Source of the DNA: Kappaphycus alvarezii
Taxonomy: Eukaryota > Rhodophyta > Florideophyceae > Gigartinales > Solieriaceae
Length of the DNA: 64,000 nt
Direction: 5' to 3'
Assembly (NCBI GenBank): GCA_002205965.3
Contig: NADL03000662.1
Span: 744,001 to 808,000, forward strand
In this document: piece by piece, positions 1 through 14,383 of the stretch
How positions within the stretch are numbered: the first letter of the stretch is position 1
Layout of the letters: each line of letters starts with the position of its first letter
Made by a program: the position numbers and the translations under genes
Notes under the pieces: generated by a model
Told to the model about the DNA's origin: nothing
Database searches by the model: none
Seen by the model: only the letters and a program-made list of their open reading frames with translations

Positions 1-3000
1 TCGAGGACATAATATTATTGGAACATTTTTATTTGTTTTCAATCGTCCGATATCTCATATTAGGAACTTTCAAAATGAAGAGTAGAGTATTTTTGGTGAA
101 GGTATAAACTCAAAAATATTCGGAACTGATGCGACACTAAATTTAGTACAGTATACATATATTTTAATTACTTCCCGGAATACTAAGTTGTATCACGAAT
201 TAATTGCTCGTAAAAATATTTTGTACTATATACATACTACAGCTGATAATTGAGGGCGTTGAGTAAATTTTTGTAACTCTTCTTGAAAACTGTACCCTGA
301 AAAATACATGATTTCATTTAAACATGAAAATAGTTGGTTATACATGAGAATTGGCCACAACAGAAATCAAACCTTAGGATGGCTTGTAGCGATACTTAAT
401 GAGGTAGATTGTTAGGATTTTTTCCAGAAAAAATTAAGATAATTATTATAGTTTTTAAAATAAACATTAATCAGCTCTCGTTCCTATCCGAGATCAATTA
501 AATTAGAAGAAGACAGGTACCGGATTAGTTGAAATACGAGCTAGAACAACTTTTTGGAATTGAACGTAGAGAGGCGCTTTACTGATACAAAACGAAACAC
601 CAAAATTGAATGCGGTTTCTGATTTCATCTTCAGGAACCATAGAATAAACATCAGTCTGGATAAACAACGCGACAGGATTCATTGTATTTTATGCGCCAT
701 TATTTTCTGCAGAAATCACGAACGTTTTTAATGTAAAGATTGGAACTAAAAAATATGGTAAGATGAATTAAGTTCTCATCAGGCTCACTCGTTTGTTTAG
801 AAGAGTTAAACAAGGTCTTGATTGATTTTAAGTTCTCAACTTGAGGACTAGTTTGAAATAGATCCTCTCTGAATTTAGTTAATCCATTACGAAAAGAGAG
901 CTGCGAAATTTTGCCACTTGTAGACATTTTTTGCGGATGAAACACAATTATGTGGATTGCGGGTTACTCGAGGGAAGATTCTATGCGTTTCTTTTGGAAT
1001 CATTGCATTGCGGGACATTTTTTTTCATATCTCGTGGTCATCAAGTTGCGTCACTTGAACGCAAAGTGTTGTCTCCTCTGGTTTATGTAATTATTTGGCG
1101 AGAATTTGTAATTGGACAAGTGGAAATTCATACCACTATCTTTCCAAGAAATTATCTAGAGCTTGGACAGTAGTAATTGCTTCAAGAAAGCCCAAAGTTA
1201 CTATGCTGTACTAGGCTAGCTTGCTCGGAAAGAAAGAACTATGGATTGACTTAAGGATATCTCGGGATTTAGATGATTATTTCGCCAAACCAAGCGATTT
1301 ACAAAAGATAAATTGGAAACTAATGTGGCCACGAGGGCAATGGAGAGCTTCTCGTGAGCCAAAATGTTCCTCATTAATAGAAACGCAGAGCAAGCTATAC
1401 TATCAAATGCCGCATGTCTTCCGCCTACCTTGACCCGTCGATGTAGTCACATGGTCGCGGAGCCGAAGACCCGTTCATGTTTTCTTCTTTCCTTCTCTCC
1501 AAACTCCGTTTAGATCCCCCGCTAGAACTGTCAGAAGACGAAGTAAAATACCCCATCATTCCCCCTAGTTACCAAAGAAAGTAGTAATTTTGAGGCTGGT
1601 ATTTATAGACGCCTTATGCAAGTATATACTAGGATAAACCGACACTATCGATATCATGAGGAACTTATATTGACGCATTACCAGCACGATAGTAGAGGGG
1701 AAAATGATGGTTTCCGATGGCAGCCTTTTTGAAAACCGCGAAGGGCCGCCTAAAAACGGGATGGAAGCGCACTCAAATCTTCATGAGGTCTTCGAGTATG
1801 AGGCTAATTACATTGATGCGGTTGGTTACCGGGTTTACTCTCATGAGGTATAATTAGCAATATGGGGTGAAATAAATGTAGCTAAGGAGAATGAAAAGGC
1901 GTAGCTTTTGATCTCTGATCAGCACTTACGATTATGTATGGTCCGTGAGTCACTGGGATGAGATGTAGGTTCTATAAGTTGGCAGCAAATGGCCTTGCCT
2001 ATGCTAAGTTGTTCATTGCCACACTGCGAAATAGTTCTATGGCCTTTTTTCACAATCTAGTCGAGCAAATGGAGAAACCCAACTACCATTTCATCGCTCA
2101 ATTGATGAATAAGGTAGCTGTCGTAGGCATCCATATCGCTACAAACCGCGTAGGAGGTAGCAGAAAGGGTGATGCTGCCTCATGCGCGACAAACCCCGAA
2201 TGAGGGAGATATAAATTTTTATAATCATACGAGGAAAACTCTTTTTGATCGACTCAATGATGATTTTTTCGTACAATTATATATGTGCTGACTTAAAACA
2301 TTGCTGACTTAAAATAAAATCGAGTGGTTGGTTTTTAAATATGGGGGACTGTCAGTGAAATATAGGCTTCGTTATTTTTATATTTTCTGAAATTACGCTT
2401 TGTTACATGTTACAAATAACAGAAACCAACATTAAATTCATTGGTGTATCGAAAATAGGCATACACGGGTACTACTTGAAAATATTTAATCCGCTCCGAA
2501 AGGATGACACATATCAGGATTAATCGGAAATTTATATCTGTGAAGGCACTACTTCCTTATTCATTTGGACCCATATTGAATATACTCAAATATGTAGCTA
2601 ATTCGGACCATAATTATTATGTTTCACGGAAAATTTCAAAACTATATTAGAGTCCTTGAAAATTAAAACATATTACTTGAGAGCAGTCTACAGTTTGGAA
2701 AGCAATAATTCGTATTGAATCTATCTGAGAAGGATTTTAACCGATAAAAAAGTTGATGAATACCCAAACGATAGCTTTTCAGTAATTAACGACAAAAGCA
2801 GCCTTTTTGAGTTAATGTTTGGATTGTGTGCATGTTAATTTATACAATCGATGTCTTCAGCTTAAAGGCCAGAATATTTTTCAAATTAATTCTAGTGTCT
2901 ATCGGACCATTTTCGTCATCTGAGGACAAATTTCCGCAGGTGAGAACAAAGTTTAGGGCAAATGTTTTGTAAGTAAAATAACTTTTTCTTCTATTTTTTC

Positions 3001-6000
3001 TGTTGACCTATATTTTGAACATTAGTGAAGCTTGATTAAAACAAACTTTTCTGTAATTCTAAACCCTAGTCCAATTACGCCCAACTTTATATCAGTCAAA
3101 ACCCTTCGATTTTAGTTCTAATTTTCCATATTTTACCCTTTCAATACCTGCAAGCGGGTGCTTTGGCCAAAATGTTACAGATCTTTAGGCTACTGAGCAG
3201 CAATTTACTGTAATTATGTAGTTCGAGAGAATCTTTTCTTGTGAATATTTAAGGACACGAAAGAATTTTTCCCCTTACTGTAAATATTTGTATGGAAAAG
3301 ACATTTGTCCTCATATGAGGAGTGCCACATATAGAGACAGTTTTATGGCGGATAGACACTACTACGGTACCTCTGAGTGCATTTAGGAAACCTAGAAAGA
3401 AGATGCTGCAAAATGAAGCGATTTAATAGTTGTTTTATACGACTTACCTAAAAGCATAAAATGCTTTTTAATCACAAATGTGTAGTTTAGATGGGTCTAA
3501 CCGTAACAAATTAAAAATTTAGTTTTATATATTTGCAGTACTAGATTCAGTTTCGAACTATTACTAGCTTTCCGCACTATACCTTTCATCGTTTTCAAAT
3601 CATGGCTGTTTTCATCTGAATACAACGTCTATATTTTCTTTGCAACTGGTCTCGGGACGCAGTGACATTAAGCTACTAGTGTCCATTTGAAGAGGTCTAT
3701 ATTATCAATTGTTTTTAATCAATTGATAAAATTTGGAGTTAAATCTCTTTCTCCAAAACTTTATGTACAAAAACGCAAGGACCTTATTCTTGAAAGTAAT
3801 TATGTAGAATAGATCTTATTTTTTACTTGGCGTTAGACAGTAGCTCATTTTTATAGGCTGAGGACCTGCCCTAAATTACAATACTGCTAAATTTATAATG
3901 CAGTCGCATACTCATCGACAAGAACTATTTGGTGAAGTGGATGATATTTTTTCCTCTGCAATTGCTCCAACGAGACGACCATAGCGTCAATTCCTCGCCG
4001 ATTTCCCTCCGGAACTCTAATACCTTGAATTATGGTATGAGCTTGACAGATCTGCACCAATTGGTCTCTTGACGCTTCGGCACCCACTTGACCAAGAGAA
4101 GGGACAAAGAGATATCCTGTCAAGGTTTATTGGGCAAAGGAACAAAGCATACATAGCCTATCAACTGAAAAATATCGTAATTGTCGATGCCAGTAGGAGG
4201 AAACATTTTTCATCACCTCTTTGCAAGAAACTAACTTATACGCATGACGAATACATACTTCATAGTTCGAGAGAGTTGAAACAGATTAAAAAGACCTATA
4301 GATAAGAAGATAATTCATTTAAAAATTCTGAGTTTCATGCACTAGATAGTTGTGCGTCTGAAATCAGTCGCGCCCATAAAACTCCATTAAAATGAAAAAT
4401 TACTCCCTCAATCTTTGTAGACACCCGGTACATGCATATTAATTTATATATAAGCACATATATTGATTTAGTTCATTGAGCGATAAGCAGGTGTCCCTTA
4501 GAACTACTGAGTCCCCACAGTCAATTCCAAATATTCCCATACACAAAAAATAAGAATCACAGGGACATCTATGTCCGTATTTCCCTTATAGCACCCTGCG
4601 ATGAAATAGTTCATCTCCCTTGTGGTGATAGAAAGTTAAGATTATGGAGCGGGAGTGAACCCCTCGATCGATAGACGGTACACGTACCCTCCAGGATTTG
4701 AAACAGGGCCGTAGTCTGTGGATGCTAGAACCTCGCTAAGAATCTGATAAGGACACCTGAGGACACCAGGGATGCAGAAGAGCATAGATTCGAGACAGAA
4801 GTGGGTAAACAGCGCTGAGTATCTCCTTTCAATAATATGTTCTTGCCAATATCGAAATCCGTGAACTTTCTCGGAAAATTAGACATCCAGAGTCCACGAT
4901 GTTAAGGGAGAAAAATATTCACTGCAAAAAGAACAAAAAATGTCATATAAGATGGCTTACATGAAGGAATAAGGAGTAGCGCGGATTGATGATCGCGGTC
5001 GTATCAATAGTTCCGCCGTCAATACAGGTACAAAAAGCGAGAGTTGATAGTTAAGTTTAGTTCCAACACAGGTGTGGCTGTTTTTATGGGGCCTGGGTGT
5101 CCATTCAAGTGTAAAGGCTATGAATCTATCTTTTAAATATTTAGGAATATTCTGAGTTTAAAGTCAGTGCCAGCTAAATAGTAATTCTAAGTGTATGAGT
5201 TGAGTTGAACCTCTTCCAAATAGGTTCCCTTTACATGATAAAGTACTGGGTCTAGGTTGAAGGCTCATTCTCGGGTACAGTACAAAAAGTCCGCGGTGAT
5301 AAGAATTACCTTACATTATATGACTCGTGGCACGTAAAGGCTTACGGAAACAGCTAAGAACGATCAAGGGTGTCTCGTCGCGTCTTTATCCCTAAACATG
5401 ACGGGTTACGTTTATCTGGGCGGAGAAGGGTTGAAAAAACAGTGTATTGTGTCTTCAAGGATTCAAATGGAGCCATTTAGTGTGGGATTTGAAGACATTA
5501 GTTAGCACAACCGATTTTGGTGCTTAATTTGAGAGGGACGTAGCTGTCGAGAGTAAAATGGGACACAAAATTGATTGATTGCTCAGCTCGAAATATAGAG
5601 CGGTGATCCTGGCTGTCAGTCGTTTAGTTGGTTGACGGTAGAGATATAGGGCAGGAAAGCGGAGGATTGGACGGTGATTATGGCGGAGGGTTCCGAAAGG
5701 ACGAAGAACTGGGCCGTTTTTTTTATCCCCCACATTTCTCTTTTCTTTCGCTGATAATCATACTTAAACCTGGACCATTATATTCGTCAACAAAACTACT
5801 TCTGCGTTGACTAGTCCTAGCAGTAACATTCAAGGTTAGGGGAAAACCTCCGAAAAATTCTCTGGGTAGTCCACGTGCCTCTTTTGATATCGTTTTGCGA
5901 GATTTGAGAAGAAAAAAAGCCTATAAGAGCCATTAAATGCTGGGAAAAGGTCCTAAAAATTAGATCAAGAAAGAATAATGTCGCATCATCCCCTAAAACA

Positions 6001-9000
6001 ACACTGCAGTACCAATCCCGATCGTATTACACTTTTATTGTGATCTGGAAGCAAGATTGGTCTTCTCTCCACTCAGTACTAGTATACATCTCACCATAAG
6101 AGGTGTTCCAATGCCACTGACACGTTCATCATTACGACCTTCCATCTTCAGAAGTCTGAAAAGTCCAGTTCATGATTTAATTTGGAGCATTTTGATTCGT
6201 TACCCCTTTAAATTTATAGTATGATTCATCAGAATGCATGTATTCTCGATATCTCCTGACTTCCTTATATATCCTCTAGAAATAAAAGCAGTACATTTCA
6301 TATAGAAATATCGCATCGAAAGTTTTTGATGACACTTTAACTTTATATCTACTCCTCATATACCTTTCATCCTAAATTTCAGCAGTTAAACTTATAAACC
6401 TGAACATACATACGGCAAAATTTCCCGCAAACTTGAGTAGTTTAGATTCCAGAACTGACACACTGTGCTCATCAAGCGATAAATATCTATCTTTTCCGAT
6501 ATACTGTAGTTCCATCTTTGGTGATTCTATACGTGCTGAAAAAATATGTCTTTTCTCGATCAGCGCACACGAAAGCCTCAGTTTCCTTTTATCACTAGCT
6601 GTTGTTGTAATTGATATGATCTAACCTCCATTGCTTACTTCTTGCATAAGAATATGTTAATGGACATTTAAATTTTTAATCTTTAACACTTCTGGCCAAT
6701 TAAAGTTAAGTACTTCTGTAGAAAGCCTTCTATAGCAATAGCGAAGAAAACGAAAGAATTACCACAAAAATTATCTGATCCGAAAAATTATTCTTAAAGC
6801 TCTATAATAGCTCTTATTCTATGTAAGTATCCCATATCTAATCTTTACCTGTTTTCTTAATACCTAAAAAGATGTTGATGTTTATTAATATTTATACACA
6901 GGCAGATATCCATACATCACTCCCATTTTCGTTTCTTCTTTACAAATCGAAGTATTGATAAATGCTTTCCCAATCCAACGCTGTTCTCGTACCGTGTTCA
7001 TGTTATAATCTAAAAAACCGAATATAAAGGCTTCGCATGGCGTTTCCCAGTCTTATTGATGCCTTTACGAAAATCGCTGATTGAATTCGAGTGGTGTTTC
7101 GAACTTTATTATGCTTCTTCAGTCAAATTTTTATACTTCGATTGCCAAAACCTATCCCACATTGCTTTTCCATTGCCAGAGTGAAACCTCAAACAATGTA
7201 AAGTTTTCTCCCACTGTGCAGTGAATTATATCATGACTTTTAAAAAAGAAGTTCGGAAACTAAAAAATTGCTGAAAATAATTACATTGGATAAATCCATG
7301 TAAAATATTAACATTTTCTCCTATGTTGAATTGAAATACCTGCAAAACACCTCATCCACTATGCCGTGCCCTTTTTGAAATCTTTTGTAATAAATCCGTT
7401 CAAGTTAGCCATAATCAATTCTTTAAATCATTTCCTGTAATTTTAAACCGTTGGCAGCAACCAGGATTCAATATTTATGTCTTTTATCCAGAACAAATAT
7501 CTCTAGTAACTTAAATTGGTCTTTTGCTTGGCATTACACTCGAAATTCTTCTCCCTCCATATTTTACGGGAGTTTCAACCTCCATTGATGTACTCCCTTG
7601 GGCTGAGCTTGCTTTTTTGTCCTTCCAGAGCTGGTTACATTGGGCATTACTAGTTAAATTCTCAAGAGAAGCGTTTTATATCCCTTGGAAGCTCTTCAGT
7701 GCATAAAATAATTTCTGAAACCACGCAGTAGTTCCTAGATACTGAAAAATTCTCTTAAATCCACCAGTCGCCACTTTCTCGATGACCAGGACTGCCTTAG
7801 ATACTATTTTATCTTCCAATGAGATTCATATATAATTCAACGTTTGAAGTCAGTAACAAGTGGGCGTGCTTCTTTTGAACCTCAGCTGACGTCCGTCGTT
7901 TGACTTTCCCATGAGATTTAATTGGAGGGGACCTCAAGAAGACAATGGTTCCTGGAAGCTCTGAATGGCATACTTACAGAAGATTTAGGTGATGTCTGCT
8001 AGCGAAGAGAGGTATAAAAGTTGGGATTCTTATGAAAATGCGTTCAAAGCTTTATTCAGAGGCTACAAATAGGAGTAATGAAGCAAATCTACGAACCAAA
8101 TAATAGCTGGTACCCTAATAAACAACAAGCGTCGTTGGCAGTGACTATTAAAGCGTCGTGTGGTATCAAGAGAATGTTCCTCACCTTAGGGTAGTGTTAC
8201 AGGGCTTAGCCGTAGACCGATCGTGCTACCTTCTTTATCATGTAGAATGAATCTGGTTCTATCTTACAGAAGTACAGTATAGTTATAACTTCAATACTAA
8301 ATTGGAAAGCACTTGTCAGGATGGCAGTTGCGCCACTGATGCCTCATCAGTCTCGGGTACCGGATCTGGCGCACTTTGCACAGGATATGATGGATTACTG
8401 CAGTGTTCTATCCCTAAATAAGTGGCTCTATATCTGTGAATTTTTTTATGCGTTCAGGGAGGATATGCGAACGAAAATTTAACTCCTTACTAGGACGATA
8501 ATTGGTCATCAACAGGTGTCTGGTGCAACTAGTTCTGCCTTTGAAGCTTCAAATTCCTTTTTCATGCACTAACCGTCTTCTCTGAAACTACCGTGACATA
8601 TTCGAGACTTTCAATAGCTGTAGATGCTATCGAAAGGGCCATGAGTTCCTCATCAGTATTTTATGTACCTTCCTCACAACTTCCCTCTCCTCCTTAGTCT
8701 TTGCAGCTTACGTTCGGTAAATTTAAGCTGCTTCTTTCTCACATGCTAGCAATTCTGTGATTTAATCCTCATCCTGAGGGTTCAGATGCTAACCCACTTA
8801 GATCCGTGGGCAGCTTACACCATGCTAATATAAATCACGAGTCACCTCATCTCGAAGCTCCATGCCACGGCCTGCCATGACGGTGCTTTCAGTCGAATTC
8901 CCAATGAAATTTTACGCAAAACAGTTCTGAATGCAGGAAGCAGATAGATAATTCTACTGCTCTATAACTCAGTTGCTCGCATTCAAGATTTCAATCCTGT

Positions 9001-11340
9001 AAATTGACTTCATGTAGGCATTAGTATTATCAAACACTCTACACAGAAGATTTATTGGAAACTTTACCTTCAAGATAGCGATTTAGTCCGCATTTAGCAG
9101 AATAATGCGACTGTTGTTCCTCTTTGTAAGTAAATAGACTTCATCGTTCTCTTGTTTTGGTGTGACTTGATCCAAGCCATGAGCTGAACAATTTTCAACT
9201 TCATGAAGCATTTTTCTGCTTTTTGTGCATTATATATGCCTGTCGAGGCGCCTAAGCGCAGGAAAAAACTAACTTTCGTTCATCCAGTGCTTACTTTAAG
9301 ATGTTATTCTATCCATATTTCATTTCCGTACTTTCCTCTCAATGCATTTGGTCAATCAGACCTATCAACACTCATCTGATGATATTTATCAGAGCCTTCA
9401 GCATTGAAAACAGCCAAGAAATTGATGCATGTGTTATTGGTTTAAAAGAAGAGTGTTATGTCGTTGAGACCAGGGGGTGTTTATCGATAAAATAATCCAA
9501 ACTTATCTCAATTTCACAGTTCTTTGGATTTAACGCGTAAATTTATGGAGATTCGAAGGTATCTATGAATCAATCAAGTCATAATTTGCATTAATCGCCC
9601 CCTCTTGAACGCTTCTATTCTTAATCTGGTGCATTTTCCCACACTTTACCGCCGAAACACTCCAGCACTTCAGTGAAAGTCTTTCGCTGAATTCCAAATG
9701 TTTTTAGCCCCCAATTCTGGAGGGTCAGAACTTATTATATGTAACTACTCCATTTATTTGAATACATTCAGCTTCTTTTTCACATATCACCTAAAATTGT
9801 AGTCTTAGCACGGCAACTTCCCGGAGTCACCGGACTTTTCCTTTGGTTTGGGGTGTAATTCTACTGTACTTTGTATGAAAGTCCAACATGTACTATAATT
9901 TCCTACTGAGGAGCCTTGGTCAGCTTAAATTATGTTCTCACCCATTGTAGGGGTAGTCTGTGATGAGCATTTGTTGTTTTCGCGGCGGCGTTGGTACTCA
10001 ACGATGATTTTCTGTTTTTTTTGCAGACTGTTAGTATGAGCAGCGTGGTGTAGTATCTGGATAGAGAAACATATCTCTTGCTGGGCTCCTGTATTAGAAG
10101 AATTATATATAAATCACTGGTATAAAACTGATTTTCTATGGTGAAAAGCTGCAAGCTTCACCCCAGTCTCTGGCTAAAAGATTTATTATCCTTTTAGTAG
10201 ATATAACGTCCATCCCTGTCCTTTCCCATGCTCATGGATTTATCTTTCGGTTAACAACCCGTACTCCCCCTAAATTTATAAAGCACTAAATCTTTCCCCT
10301 GGTAGAGAAATCAAGTGATACGGTGCTATTTCGAATTGTTTTCCCGTAGAAAGTACGTTGGAAAGGTCCATTATACTGGATACTGTCTGCGAGAGGGGCG
10401 AGAAACGTGCGTAATATATTATTTCGGCGATAAAATATCCGTTTATTAAGTCTATTGTTCCGGTCCAGCTGATCGAGTGAATGTGCCCACCTTTTGTGCC
10501 ATGCACACTCACATGCAATTGGGGAGATACTTCATTCGAACCTGAGAGAATTACATCCTCAGGTGTCAGGTTTGACGTCCAGTGGGAGGGCCATATGGTA
10601 CAATAGGAGAGGCCACATGATACAAAAAGATATATGCAGTACCGTACAGTACTGTGTCTGCGGCGAACGGGAGGGATGCTTGGTTACGCTCTGCCGCGAA
10701 GAACATCAAAAAGAGACGAATCCAAGTGAAGCTGGAAAGAAAGAAAGTTCTGAGACTTCAGTTGATTTTAGTACTGGTAATGATGATCCCAGAGGGAAAG
10801 ATCCACGTGCTGTGTTGTGCGCAGCACAAAACTAAATCAAGCAGTCGGCGATGCGCTAATAAAGTACATCGTGCACACAACTTGCGCACCACGGCATATT
10901 ACAGTACCTGTAGTCACATTCATCTGTTTTTCTTATCGCTTCGACTCAAAGGGTAGAATCGATACCAGCCAACGGGCTTCCTCGTAAATACACTGTTCGA
11001 TAGTGAACTTTAGCTTACCGTTGCGAAAAATATCTGTAAGAATTCCGTTACCATTGCGCGTAATAAAGTTTCCAGCAAATTTTTGCCACCAACAGATCCA
11101 TGCAACGTTCCTTACCTCTTCCTAATTGTAATTTTGTCTAATTTCAGCTGTTTTGTTCATCAGCAGTAGTTCTAGTAGTCGTCCAGATGCAGTAATTGTG
11201 TCACATATACTCTTTGTATCTGTGAAGATGTATAGTAGATCTCTAATTCAGATACTGAGTAGATACCTGAGATGACCTGCATTACAGAAATGACAGTCCT
11301 TTTGACCACTGGCCTAATTTAACACAGAGAAGAGAAATAA
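1..11340. other. AT-rich stretch without a supportable gene
   Basis: All reading frames are short (nearly all under 100 codons), overlap on both strands and show no motif I recognise. Base composition is clearly more AT-rich than the right half of the window. I found no tRNA-like sequence, no paired terminal repeats and no tandem array of note. The longest frame (10494-10835, + strand) overlaps another of similar length in a different frame, which suggests chance. This could be decayed transposon DNA or heterochromatin-like intergenic sequence. Confidence 0.6.
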
Positions 11341-11429
11341 TATGCCTAAACACGAAATTTTTGCACAAAAGCATAACAAAACTATTTTAGATAAAGTAAA
11401 ACCAAATTTACCCAGTGAAATACTACCGA

Positions 11430-12665
11430 CTCAGCTATTGAGTAAATCAAGCATTGCAGAAGCCCTTTCCTCCATACGAACAATACTTCCTAGCTCCGCT
11501 GGCACCCTTACTACCCCTCGATCCGCTGCCCTGCTGGGAAGCAGGTTCCGCGAGGACCGAGCCTTTCTCCTGGCCCAAGCGCGGCCGTCTCTTCTCCATG
11601 AATGCCTCGGAATACCTGGGTGCACGTACTTCATTGAACTGGGACCTCTTGAACCTATCGCCCTTTCTGCCACACCCACCAACATAAAAACGCGACTAAA
11701 TAGGGTGCAGCACGAGGCCTGGGTCAAGAAGTTCTGGCAAGAAGACTCATGGGCAGCCTCCCCCAGCGCGGATCAACACACCCACGAACATCCAAACTCG
11801 ACTAAATAGGGTGCAAACACAGTGCCGACGAAATCAGGCGCCGGATCTGTGGCCTTGCCTTCCGAAACATCCCCGCTGCTGCATTCCTCTTCGCCCACCC
11901 AACCAATGCTACCAAGGTGCCGCAAGCCCACCGGACCGTCATGCTATCCCGTCACCTCGGATTGGAGGTCTATACAGACTCACTCCCGATAACCTGTCAG
12001 CATTGCAAGCGAACCATGGACCCTCTCGGTAATCACGCGGCTGACCTCTGCCCTGCCGGGTTTGGCCGCACACACCGTCACAACGCCCTCCGCAACTTGC
12101 TCTAATATCATGTATTCCGTGCCGCAGGGCTCGACTGTCAGTACGAAGTGCCTCTCCTCATCCCTGGCACAGAGCCTCGGCCCGCGGACATCCTTGTTCA
12201 CCCCCCCACCGACCCGAGCAACGAGGAAACACGGCCTGTCGCGTGTAATTTTACCGTCGTCTCCCCGTTCAAAGCCGCCATCCGCATCAACGCCCCCTCG
12301 GCCGCTGGCGTTGCTGCCGCTTTGGCGCACCGTGACAAGGTACGGGACCTGGAAAGCAAGCTGCGGCGCCGCCCCCCTGCATCATCCGGCACCCCGACCA
12401 GTGCACCGAACTTTACGTTTCAACCTATTGCGTTTGATTCTCTCGGTGCGCCTGCCCCACAAACTGTTGTTATGCTTGACGAGTTTATCCCGCGAATAGC
12501 GCGGAGGTATAATACGAATGCAGGCGTGATACGCCGGTGTGTGTATCAGCGCCTTAACTGCATCATCTGGTCGTCTATTGGTATGGCCATCTGTTCGCGC
12601 ACGCCGCTGCACGTGACCGACGTGGACCATCCGGTTAGCTCCTAGCCCTATACTCGGATACTGCA
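11430..12665 (+). mobile_element. 5'-truncated LINE with C-terminal RLE domain (copy L1)
   Basis: This is the C-terminal part of a reverse-transcriptase polyprotein of the non-LTR class with a restriction-like endonuclease. In order it shows the region after the RT thumb (around 11580-11760), a zinc knuckle (CQHCKR, then GNHAADLC and RTHRHN, 11995-12095), and the endonuclease-like segment with RPADILVHPP (near 12180), a CNFTVVSP strand (near 12245) and a conserved tail ending TDVDHPVSS with a TAG stop at 12643-12645. The knuckle-to-tail part lies in one frame, broken by an in-frame TAA near 12102. A frame change and a short duplicated segment (AAATAGGGTGCA, near 11697 and 11803) precede it. 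The RT core is absent, as expected of 5' truncation. The same C-terminus recurs six more times in this window. It is inactive. Confidence 0.8.
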
Positions 12666-12669
12666 GTGG

Positions 12670-13640
12670 ACACGGCAGAAACCGTTTGATGTAAACTTTT
12701 CATGCCTAAAGACAAGGTCTTTACAGAAATACTCGAATGTTTACAGTTTGGATGTACTCTTCGCATTACTACTAAATCATTTTTTGAATACCATATAATT
12801 TTTAGCAAAAACTAATTTTTTTCTTTTATTAAATTTTTGCACTACAGTATGCCATACTTGGATTTCACATTGGCGCACTGCTTTTTCATGTTTAACACTA
12901 CTTTTTTGTACCCTCTCTTTTCATATCAAGAAAAATGAGTATTTTCGCTAAAGGTCTAGTGGAAAATCTACATTTATGCTAGTACTAGTTGTACTAGTCG
13001 CCACAGTCATATCTTAGTGAAAATACGTACACCTCTCAGGCAGCAAACATGGATCGTTTGGTATATATATATAAACAAACAAACAAACGCTTTTATTACA
13101 TGTCACTAAACCGAGCAGGGTCACTCACGCATCAGGTGATGCGAGAGACAGGGCACGGCGAGTTACGGCATGGGCCGTGAGGTATGTACATGTATAAATA
13201 CAGTATGTGTGCAGTACAAAGAGGACACCGCTAACTCAAACATCTGCCTACAATTTGTTTTTCGAACACAATACCTTTATTGGAATGCTGTACAACATCC
13301 CACATTCAGCAATTTAAATTATGCTGCCTTTTCGTTAAAATCTACAGTTTTCGATGCATTGTGCGGTTTCACAATTGGCTTGGCCAATATACGGTATCTA
13401 CGCTCCGGGACAAATTTACTGGATACTAACCCACATATCATTAAAATTAAGACTACTATACTGTACTATACAGCACACCATAGAAAGTATACAGTATGAA
13501 AAATAGTTACTGTAATGTAAACTATTGCACAGTACTGTTACTGTACTGTGTTAAGTACGGTACGGATGTCATATGCGGAGAGTTACAATGCATATGAGTA
13601 ATGCAATCGGAGTTAAAAAACGGTACATACAGACTCGCAT
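12670..13640. other. Intergenic, low-complexity and palindromic patches
   Basis: There is no supportable gene. The stretch holds a TA run followed by AAAC repeats, a short hairpin, and around 13440-13565 several interrupted copies of the GTACAGTAC / GTACTGTAC motif that recurs across the window. A 109-codon frame at 13170-13499 has no recognisable content and is probably chance. Confidence 0.5.
13062..13088. repeat. TA/AAAC microsatellite
   Basis: A short alternating TA run passes directly into four AAAC units. A perfect 7-bp stem with a GG loop (CGCATCAGGTGATGCG) lies at 13128-13143, about 40 bp further on. No gene association is visible. Confidence 0.8.
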
Positions 13641-13643
13641 TAC

Positions 13644-13977
13644 TGTCGACGTATTCGCGGGCGGTGTAGTCGACTCGGCTGACAGCGGAGGTGCTGTAAG
13701 CCGAGCGCCCAGCCTGTGGTATAGATAGCTAATCTCCCGCCGTCTTCATAGAGAGGACAGCAGTGAGAAGTCTACAGCATCAACCGAAAAAGTCGTTGAC
13801 GCTAGCCGCACGGTTGCCGCCCTGGGCCCTCCTCACGCACATCCTTCCCAATCTCTACCCATCTCATCCAATAAAGTTTCTTTTTATTAAACTCGTTCCT
13901 ACAACATCCCACGTTTGTAAAGAAGTCGCGATTGTACACAACTTCAAACGTGCCGTGGAGATCTACGTTTCACGACA
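13644..13977 (+). repeat. 5' LTR of the copia element
   Basis: Begins TGTCG and ends CGACA, forming the short inverted ends usual for LTRs. An AATAAA sits at 13870-13875, inside a CCAATAAAG context, and could be the polyadenylation signal. Compared with the 3' LTR this copy carries T or A where the other has C or G at five sites. Confidence 0.95.
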
Positions 13978-13980
13978 ATC

Positions 13981-13994
13981 TGGATTCGAAGCAG
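13981..13994 (+). promoter_or_regulatory. Possible primer binding site
   Basis: Three bases after the 5' LTR the sequence reads TGGATTCGAAGC. The leading TGG would pair with a tRNA CCA end. The following bases instead resemble the T-loop region of a tRNA, so priming could involve an internal tRNA fragment, as some copia elements do. The match was not tested against a tRNA set. Confidence 0.35.
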
Positions 13995-14020
13995 TATTGA
14001 TTTCCACGTGACCAAGGAAC

Positions 14021-14383
14021 ATGCCGTTATCAAGGAACCAGTTTCGCGCTCGAGCCGAAACGCTGAAGAAGAAGACAGATTCTTCTGCAGTGACGGATGA
14101 AATCTCGTTGGCCTTCTTGGCAATAACAAAAGAGCTACTCCGACTCTTTGTCATGGACGAGGCTTCCCCGTCCGCTACCTCAGAGGTCAGCACTCAAACT
14201 GTTGCTCCCCCCAACCCGAGTGACGTTATGGATATCGTTCGCATAATGCTTTCAGCGCCATCCGTGATTTTCACCGATAAGTTCTTCACAAGGCCGCTGT
14301 ACGGACTATCTACGCTGTTCGAGACCGCGGACCTTTTGGGTGCTGCTATCGTCCCGAGAGCTTCGTCCAAGCGCTCCAATTGA
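14021..14383 (+). CDS. Leader ORF of the copia element, perhaps the gag N-terminus
   Basis: This 120-codon frame starts at an ATG 43 bp downstream of the 5' LTR and ends where the gag frame is already open in another frame. The protein is rich in Ser, Thr and Ala with no recognised motif. It may be the original N-terminus of Gag, separated from the rest by a one-base change, or an unrelated leader ORF. I cannot decide which from one copy. Confidence 0.4.
   Translation: MPLSRNQFRARAETLKKKTDSSAVTDEISLAFLAITKELLRLFVMDEASPSATSEVSTQTVAPPNPSDVMDIVRIMLSAPSVIFTDKFFTRPLYGLSTLFETADLLGAAIVPRASSKRSN

Noticed and set aside
3893..4305. Overlapping frames of about 77 codons on opposite strands
   Set aside because: Short, mutually exclusive, and without recognisable sequence.
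10494..10956. Overlapping 113- and 100-codon frames
   Set aside because: Two overlapping frames on one strand, neither with a motif or biased composition. Likely chance in this low-stop stretch.
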